Shown one piece after another: positions 5,211-10,000 of a DNA stretch of 10,000 bases. Source of the stretch: Methanospirillum hungatei (GTDB lineage: Archaea; Halobacteriota; Methanomicrobia; Methanomicrobiales; Methanospirillaceae); contig NZ_JAIWNS010000064.1 in the NCBI RefSeq assembly GCF_020216685.1, positions 1 to 10,000 of the forward strand. The letters are read 5' to 3'. A program made the position numbers and the translations under genes. The stretch's first letter is position 1; every line of letters starts with the position of its first letter. A model generated the notes under the pieces. That model was not told the origin of the DNA. It made no database searches and worked only from the letters and a program-made list of their open reading frames with translations.

Positions 5211-6377
5211 ATGTCTACACTGTTTCCTAAGTATTCCAAGACCACTGACGGGTCGAAGGTGATAATGGAGCAGAGACTTCTCCAGCAGGTAAACAACCTC
5301 ATCCTTGACAATGATATTTGTACCGGATGTGGCATCTGCTCAGAGGTCTGTCCCGAAGAAGCAATTTCCGTTGGGGCAGTCGGAGGAGTCCGGAGAGGAC
5401 TTGTTGATGATGCTGCAAGCATTCATGTCGACGAGACAAAATGCTCATACTGTGGTGTCTGTGTCATCATGTGTCCGTTCTCAGCTCTTGCTCTGAAAGT
5501 TGATGGAGAAGAACGTCTGCCAATCCTTGAAAAAGAAGGATTCCCGACTTATGACAAAGGAACGGCAATTGATCAGGACAAGTGCGTCAGATGTAACATC
5601 TGTGACGATGTTTGTCCCCGTGATGCAATTGACCGTGATGTTCCGCTCTTTGAAGGAGAGGACAAAGAAGGGCTTGCAAAAGGACAGGCTGTCGAACTCA
5701 AGATTGAGTTCAAAGTTGACGATGAAAAGTGTACCAAGTGTGGTATCTGTGGTAACCTGTGCGAAGCAATAAATGTGCTTCACAAGCCCTTCAGCCCTGA
5801 AATCGGAAAGGTTGAGGGTGAGGTTATCTGGGATGAGGCATATTGTGACGGATGTAATGTCTGTGCAGAAGCATGTCCCTCCGAGGCAATCAAGGTCACC
5901 CGCACGGTAGTCGGACAGAAGAAACTTGGAAACGTCAATATCATCGACGAGGACTGTTGTACCTGCCGCTGGTGTGCAATCAACTGTCCGACCGAGGCTA
6001 TAACCGTAAACAAGATCTTTGAAGGAGAGATCACCTTCCATGCTGAAAAGTGTCCGGGAGGATGTTCCACCTGTGTTGATGTATGCCCGGCAAATGCCAT
6101 TTATCTCCCGACACCGAAGCCTGCAAAGGACATGAAGGGCCAGATTGAAGCAAAAATTGCAGTCAACAAGGACTTCTGTATCCTGTGTGGTGCCTGTGTC
6201 AATGCTTGTCCGGGTGAGGATATCATCTACCTCCGCCGTGACAGCGTGAAGATCAAGGGCAAAGAGACAGACCTATTCAAGAAGATCAAGGAAAAACTCT
6301 TTACTCCGAGAACATCCAAGGTCAAAGAGCAGCCATCCCTGGCAGGGTCTGTTGAATTAAAGGCGGTAAGCCAGTAA
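5211..6377 (+). CDS. fwdF: Polyferredoxin with eight [4Fe-4S] motifs, FwdF/FmdF type
   Basis: This 388-residue protein is built from four tandem two-cluster ferredoxin units. Eight cysteine motifs begin at C37, C78, C125, C174, C212, C249, C281 and C323, giving 32 ligands. Eight clusters is the number known for FwdF, the polyferredoxin that wires formylmethanofuran dehydrogenase; the hydrogenase-linked MvhB has about twelve. Two motifs are irregular. The fourth lacks the proline after its last cysteine (CGNLCEA). The seventh has an extra residue (CPGGCSTC). The C-terminal 45 residues are basic and cluster-free, possibly a docking tail. An in-frame GTG at 5190 would add seven residues, but the ATG at 5211 has the better binding site. 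Placed between the FwdG-like ferredoxin and hdrC, it likely carries low-potential electrons from HdrA to the CO2-fixing enzyme. Confidence 0.85.
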   Translation: MSTLFPKYSKTTDGSKVIMEQRLLQQVNNLILDNDICTGCGICSEVCPEEAISVGAVGGVRRGLVDDAASIHVDETKCSYCGVCVIMCPFSALALKVDGEERLPILEKEGFPTYDKGTAIDQDKCVRCNICDDVCPRDAIDRDVPLFEGEDKEGLAKGQAVELKIEFKVDDEKCTKCGICGNLCEAINVLHKPFSPEIGKVEGEVIWDEAYCDGCNVCAEACPSEAIKVTRTVVGQKKLGNVNIIDEDCCTCRWCAINCPTEAITVNKIFEGEITFHAEKCPGGCSTCVDVCPANAIYLPTPKPAKDMKGQIEAKIAVNKDFCILCGACVNACPGEDIIYLRRDSVKIKGKETDLFKKIKEKLFTPRTSKVKEQPSLAGSVELKAVSQ

Positions 6378-6389
6378 TAGAGGTGTCTT

Positions 6390-6965
6390 ATGGCTGCAAA
6401 ATCATACAACATTCCAGAACTGGACAAGAAACTTGCGGACCGCCGGTACCATCTGAGCGATACCAACCCTGAGTTTACCCAGAAGATTCTCAAGACCAGC
6501 AGGACTATTGCAAATATGTGCTACCAGTGTGGTACCTGCACCGGTTCCTGCCCCTCAGCACCCCGGTCCTCATACCGGATCCGGCTCTTCATGAGACGCT
6601 GTGTCCTGGGGCTTGAGAATGAAGCCCTGACTGACCCGGATCTCTGGCTCTGTACTACCTGTTACTCCTGTACAGACCGCTGCCCCCGTGACATCGCTCC
6701 GACCGATGTTATCATGGCAATGAGAAACCTTGCATTCAAGCGGGATATTGTTCCAAAGAACTTCCTGCAGACGGTCCAGCTTATCTATACCAGCGGACAT
6801 GGTGTACCAAACAATGACGTGAACCGTGCTGCCAGAACCAAGCTTGGTCTTCCTGCAGATCCGCCGACAACGCACTCATATCCTGAATTCATTAAGGGTA
6901 TTCAGAAGATTATGGATCATTACGAGCTGAAAGAGAATGCAGACAGAATTCTGAAGGGTGACTAA
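6390..6965 (+). CDS. hdrC: Heterodisulfide reductase subunit C
   Basis: This 191-residue soluble iron-sulfur subunit relays electrons from HdrA to HdrB in the cytoplasmic heterodisulfide reductase. Two [4Fe-4S] motifs are visible: C44/C47/C50/C54 (CYQCGTCTGSCP) and C88/C91/C94/C98 (CTTCYSCTDRCP). Both have the CxxCxxCxxxCP pattern and the inter-cluster spacing of HdrC proteins. There are no membrane segments, which fits the HdrABC type rather than membrane-bound HdrDE. The ATG is preceded by AGAGGTG (6379-6385) at 4 nt. The gene begins 12 nt after the polyferredoxin stop, and hdrB follows after 2 nt, so the genes are almost certainly co-transcribed and translationally linked. Confidence 0.95.
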   Translation: MAAKSYNIPELDKKLADRRYHLSDTNPEFTQKILKTSRTIANMCYQCGTCTGSCPSAPRSSYRIRLFMRRCVLGLENEALTDPDLWLCTTCYSCTDRCPRDIAPTDVIMAMRNLAFKRDIVPKNFLQTVQLIYTSGHGVPNNDVNRAARTKLGLPADPPTTHSYPEFIKGIQKIMDHYELKENADRILKGD

Positions 6966-6967
6966 AC

Positions 6968-7858
6968 GTGCACGAATACGCATTTTTCCTTGGGTGTATT
7001 GCACCAAACCGGTACCCCGGCTGTGAGGCGTCTGCTATCAAGACCAGTGAAAAGGTCGGTATCAAGCTCCTCCCGCTGAAGGGTGCCAGCTGTTGTCCTG
7101 CTCCCGGTGCATTCGGGTCCATTGACCTGAACGTCTGGTACGCAATGGCAGCACGAAACCTTGTCCTTGCAGAGGAGATGAAGAAGGATATCGCACTCAT
7201 CTGTAATGGCTGTTACAAGTCAATCTGGGAAGTCAACCATATCCTCAAGCACAACGACGAACTCCGTGACAACGTCAACGAAGTCCTTGCTGAGATTGAC
7301 ATGCAGTTTAAGGGTACCATTGATGTCTGGCATCTTGCAGAACTCTATTATGATGACAAGATCTGCGGTGTCCAGAAGATCAAGGACAGTGTCACAACTC
7401 CGCTCTCCGGAGCAAAAGTTGCAGCACACTATGGCTGCCACCTCATGAAGCCAAAGAAAGAGCGGCACTTTGGAGACACTGAAAACCCGATGTGGTTTGA
7501 AGAGCTGATTGGTGCTCTTGGAGCAGAGCCAATCCAGTACCGCAACAAGATGCAGTGCTGTGGTGCCGGTGGCGGTGTCCGTGGATATGATATCGTCCAT
7601 GCCCTTGACATCACCAATGAAAAACTCATCAACATTCAGGAAGCAGGTGCTGACGCAATCACAGAACTGTGTCCATTCTGTCAGCTTCAGTTTGACCGTG
7701 GTCAGATCGAGATCAAAGAGAAGTTCGGCGATGTATACAACATTCCGGTTCTGCACTACAACGAACTCCTCGGTCTTGCCCAGGGTATGAGCCCGCAGGA
7801 CCTTGCACTTGACCTGCATGCAATCGACTGTACACCATTCCTGCAGAAGGTGCTTTAA
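6968..7858 (+). CDS. hdrB: Heterodisulfide reductase subunit B (non-cubane cluster, catalytic)
   Basis: This 296-residue protein holds the site where CoM-S-S-CoB is reduced to the two thiols. Two CCG-type cysteine sets are complete: C10, C42-C43, C79/C82 and C157, C197-C198, C235/C238. In solved HdrB structures such sets ligate two non-cubane [4Fe-4S] clusters that cleave the disulfide. Length and spacing match the family closely. The start is a GTG at 6968, and GGGTGA (6956-6961, inside the end of hdrC) lies 6 nt upstream. That placement implies coupling to hdrC translation. hdrA follows after 14 nt. The order hdrC-hdrB-hdrA is compact. Nothing in the sequence suggests damage or an unusual fusion. 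Confidence 0.96.
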   Translation: MHEYAFFLGCIAPNRYPGCEASAIKTSEKVGIKLLPLKGASCCPAPGAFGSIDLNVWYAMAARNLVLAEEMKKDIALICNGCYKSIWEVNHILKHNDELRDNVNEVLAEIDMQFKGTIDVWHLAELYYDDKICGVQKIKDSVTTPLSGAKVAAHYGCHLMKPKKERHFGDTENPMWFEELIGALGAEPIQYRNKMQCCGAGGGVRGYDIVHALDITNEKLINIQEAGADAITELCPFCQLQFDRGQIEIKEKFGDVYNIPVLHYNELLGLAQGMSPQDLALDLHAIDCTPFLQKVL

Positions 7859-7872
7859 GGGAGGACAAAGAC

Positions 7873-9888
7873 ATGGCAGAAAATACTGAACCAAGAATCG
7901 GTGTCTTTGTGTGCCACTGTGGTACCAACATCGCAGGATCACTGTCCATCGATGATGTCGTCAACTATGCAAAGACACTCCCCTATGTAGCTGTTGCTGA
8001 CCAGTATCAGTACATGTGCTCAACTCCGGGTCAGAAGAAGATTGATGATGCAATCAAGGAACACAACCTGACCGGTGTCGTTGTTGCAGCATGTTCACCC
8101 CGTCTTCACGAACCAACCTTCCGTACCGCTACCAAAGAAGGAGGATTAAACCCGTTCCGGTTTGAGATGGCAAACATCCGTGAGCAGAACTCATGGGTTC
8201 ACATGCACGGGATGTGGGACGAAGCAACCCAGAAGGCAAAAGACCAGGTCAGGATGGCTGTTGCAAAGGCAGCAAAACTTGAGGATCTCGTTCCAAAGAG
8301 TGTCCCTGTCGAGAAGACCGCAATGGTCGTCGGTGGTGGAGTTGCCGGTATGCAGGCTGCCCTTGACCTTGCCAGTGCAGGAATCAAGACCTACCTGATT
8401 GAGCGGACCCCGACCATCGGTGGCCGGATGTCCCAGCTTGACAAGACCTTCCCGACCCTTGACTGTTCCCAGTGTATTCTCACACCAAAGATGGTGGATG
8501 TCGGCCGACACCCGAATATCGAGATGATGACCTATACCGAGGTTGAGAAGGTAGAAGGGTATATCGGGAACTTTGATGTCACCCTCCGCAAGAAGGCCCG
8601 TGGTGTTCTGACTCCAAAAGAGGCAACCGCTAAGGGAATCGTTGGTGGTGGCTGTAACGGGTGTGGAGACTGTTCTGCAGTCTGTCCGGTCATCAAGCCA
8701 AACCCGTTCGAGATGGGAATGGCTCCACGAAAGGCCATCTACATCTACCATGCCCAGGTCATGCCTCTTATCTACACCGTCGACTTTGACTCCTGTGTCA
8801 AGTGTGGTCTGTGTGTTGAGGCCTGTGGTGAGAAGAAGGCAATCGATCTTGAGATGCAGGACGAATTCATCACCGTCAAGGTTGGAACTGCGGTCCTTGC
8901 AACCGGATATGAACTCTTCCCGGTTGAGAACAAGAGAGAATGGGGATACAAGCAGTTTGACAACGTCATCAATGCTCTCGAGTTTGAGCGTCTGATCTGT
9001 GCATCCGGTCCGACCGGCGGCCACCTTGTCCGTCCAAGTGATGGCAAGACCCCGATGAAGGTCGGATTTGTGCTGTGTGCAGGTTCCAGAGACAATACCG
9101 GAATCGGAAAGCCATACTGTTCCAGGTTCTGTTGTATGTACTCACTCAAGCATGCTCACCAGATCATGGAGAAGATTCCGGGTGCCGTTGCATATCTCTT
9201 CTACATGGATATCCGGTCCTTTGGTAAGATGTACGAGGAGTTCTATTACCGTATCCAGCACGAAGGTGCCAAGTTCATCCGTGGACGTGTCGCCAATGTG
9301 CTTGAAGACAAGGAAACAAAGAACCTCCACGTCTATACTGAAGATACCCTGCTCGGTCGTCCGGTCGATGTTGAAGTCGATCTCCTTGTCCTTGCAGCAG
9401 CTGTCCAACCAAACGAAGGTGCAAACGATCTCCGCAAGAAGTTCGGTGTATCTGCATCACAGGACGGCTGGATGCTTGAAGCACACCCGAAGTTAAACCC
9501 CTGTGGTACAACGACTGCAGGAGTATTCCTCGCCGGTGTCTGTCAGGGTCCAAAAGATATTCCTGACACCGTAGCACAGGCAGAAGGTGCAGCATCCGCA
9601 GCATCTATCCCGATTCATATGGGCGAAGTCGAACTTGAGCCATACTTTGCCATGTGTATTGATGAGCTGTGTGCCGGTTGTGGTATGTGTGTCAATCTCT
9701 GTCCCTACTCAGCCCTCTCACTTGGTGAGAAGAACGGCAGAACCGTTATGGTTGTTACCGAAGCCAAGTGTAAAGGCTGTGGTACCTGTGGAGGATTCTG
9801 TCCAGGCGGGGCAATTAAGATGCAGCACTTTACCACACCACAGATCGCAGCACAGATTGATGCATTCTTTGCAGGAGGAGAACAGTAA
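7873..9888 (+). CDS. hdrA: Heterodisulfide reductase subunit A (FAD, electron-bifurcating)
   Basis: This 671-residue flavoprotein is the bifurcating core. Its FAD splits electron pairs between HdrC/HdrB (heterodisulfide) and a low-potential ferredoxin acceptor. Domains in order: an N-terminal domain with C14/C16, C49 and C74; a Rossmann FAD motif GGGVAGM (154-160); LDCSQC with C198/C201; an inserted ferredoxin domain (C261/264/267/271 and C308/311/314/318); the second half of the thioredoxin-reductase-like fold with C402, C416, C420 and C421; and a C-terminal ferredoxin (C600/603/606/610 and C633/636/639/643). The fourth cysteine of the second inserted motif is followed by Gly rather than Pro. 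All key cysteines use TGT or TGC; there is no selenocysteine. GGGAGGA (7859-7865), 7 nt before the ATG, is among the strongest ribosome sites in the window. Its stop overlaps the mvhD start. Confidence 0.97.
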   Translation: MAENTEPRIGVFVCHCGTNIAGSLSIDDVVNYAKTLPYVAVADQYQYMCSTPGQKKIDDAIKEHNLTGVVVAACSPRLHEPTFRTATKEGGLNPFRFEMANIREQNSWVHMHGMWDEATQKAKDQVRMAVAKAAKLEDLVPKSVPVEKTAMVVGGGVAGMQAALDLASAGIKTYLIERTPTIGGRMSQLDKTFPTLDCSQCILTPKMVDVGRHPNIEMMTYTEVEKVEGYIGNFDVTLRKKARGVLTPKEATAKGIVGGGCNGCGDCSAVCPVIKPNPFEMGMAPRKAIYIYHAQVMPLIYTVDFDSCVKCGLCVEACGEKKAIDLEMQDEFITVKVGTAVLATGYELFPVENKREWGYKQFDNVINALEFERLICASGPTGGHLVRPSDGKTPMKVGFVLCAGSRDNTGIGKPYCSRFCCMYSLKHAHQIMEKIPGAVAYLFYMDIRSFGKMYEEFYYRIQHEGAKFIRGRVANVLEDKETKNLHVYTEDTLLGRPVDVEVDLLVLAAAVQPNEGANDLRKKFGVSASQDGWMLEAHPKLNPCGTTTAGVFLAGVCQGPKDIPDTVAQAEGAASAASIPIHMGEVELEPYFAMCIDELCAGCGMCVNLCPYSALSLGEKNGRTVMVVTEAKCKGCGTCGGFCPGGAIKMQHFTTPQIAAQIDAFFAGGEQ

Positions 9889-10000
9889 TGGCAGACGATT
9901 GGAAACCACAGATTCTCGCTATCATCTGCAACTGGTGTTCATATGCAGGTGCTGACCTTGCCGGTGGTGCACGTATCCAGTATCCACCAACGGTCCGGGC
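9888..10000 (+). CDS. mvhD: MvhD-like [2Fe-2S] electron-transfer subunit (3' end outside window)
   Basis: Thirty-seven complete codons are visible. They begin at an ATG that shares one base with the hdrA stop (TAATG) and follow a GGAGGAG site at 7 nt. The CNWCSYAGADLAG segment (residues 14-26) is the signature of MvhD/FrhD-type delta subunits. In methanogens MvhD bridges the electron-donating enzyme to HdrA. Here no mvhG or mvhA is visible and fdhAB lies in the same locus, so MvhD probably receives electrons from formate dehydrogenase (inference). The rest of the protein, including further cysteines, lies beyond the window. Confidence 0.92.
   Translation, partial: MADDWKPQILAIICNWCSYAGADLAGGARIQYPPTVR

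Noticed and set aside
7220..7942. Long minus-strand open frame opposite hdrB
   Set aside because: Shadow of a strongly supported gene. It reflects codon bias, and the translated product shows no family features.
8191..9024. Long minus-strand open frame opposite hdrA
   Set aside because: Shadow of hdrA. The encoded sequence has no domain and sits between conserved hdrA motifs.
1..10000. CRISPR arrays, tRNA or rRNA genes, complete insertion sequences
   Set aside because: No spaced repeat series, no cloverleaf-like or rRNA segment, and no full transposase or terminal inverted repeats were seen.

Overview
The window most likely comes from a formate-using hydrogenotrophic methanogen of the Methanomicrobiales, probably Methanospirillum or a close relative. 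This rests on the methanogen-specific enzymes (heterodisulfide reductase HdrABC, F420-type formate dehydrogenase FdhAB, Fwd/Fmd-type polyferredoxins), on GGAGGTGA-like Shine-Dalgarno sites, and on TATA-type promoter candidates. The species is inferred from gene content and order; no database was searched.

Layout. Positions 2-280 hold the 3' end of a small Cys-rich protein whose eight cysteines fall in four pairs, like a FYVE/RING-type cross-brace. A second zinc-ribbon protein with a putative helix-turn-helix follows (358-924, + strand) and runs tail-to-tail into fdhB with a 16-bp overlap. Positions 4246-909 on the minus strand are fdhA-fdhB, coupled by an ATGA overlap. A 644-bp AT-rich region (4247-4890) separates them from a divergent plus-strand operon. 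It contains promoter candidates for both directions, short palindromes and a 10-bp tandem repeat. From 4891 to the right edge runs a tight operon: a two-cluster ferredoxin (FwdG/FmdG-like), an eight-cluster polyferredoxin (FwdF/FmdF-like), hdrC, hdrB, hdrA and the start of mvhD, which is cut by the window end.

How the genes work together. FdhAB oxidises formate. MvhD passes the electrons to HdrA, whose FAD bifurcates them. One branch reduces the CoM-S-S-CoB heterodisulfide through HdrC and the non-cubane clusters of HdrB. The other branch reduces ferredoxin-type clusters, here probably the FwdF/FwdG wire leading to formylmethanofuran dehydrogenase, where CO2 is fixed. No hydrogenase gene (mvhA/mvhG) is visible, so formate is the likely electron source. 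The core architecture matches the Hdr-Fdh-Fmd supercomplex known from Methanospirillum hungatei, so the main system is striking but not new. The less explained parts are the two Cys-rich proteins at the left edge and the symmetric elements of the divergent control region.
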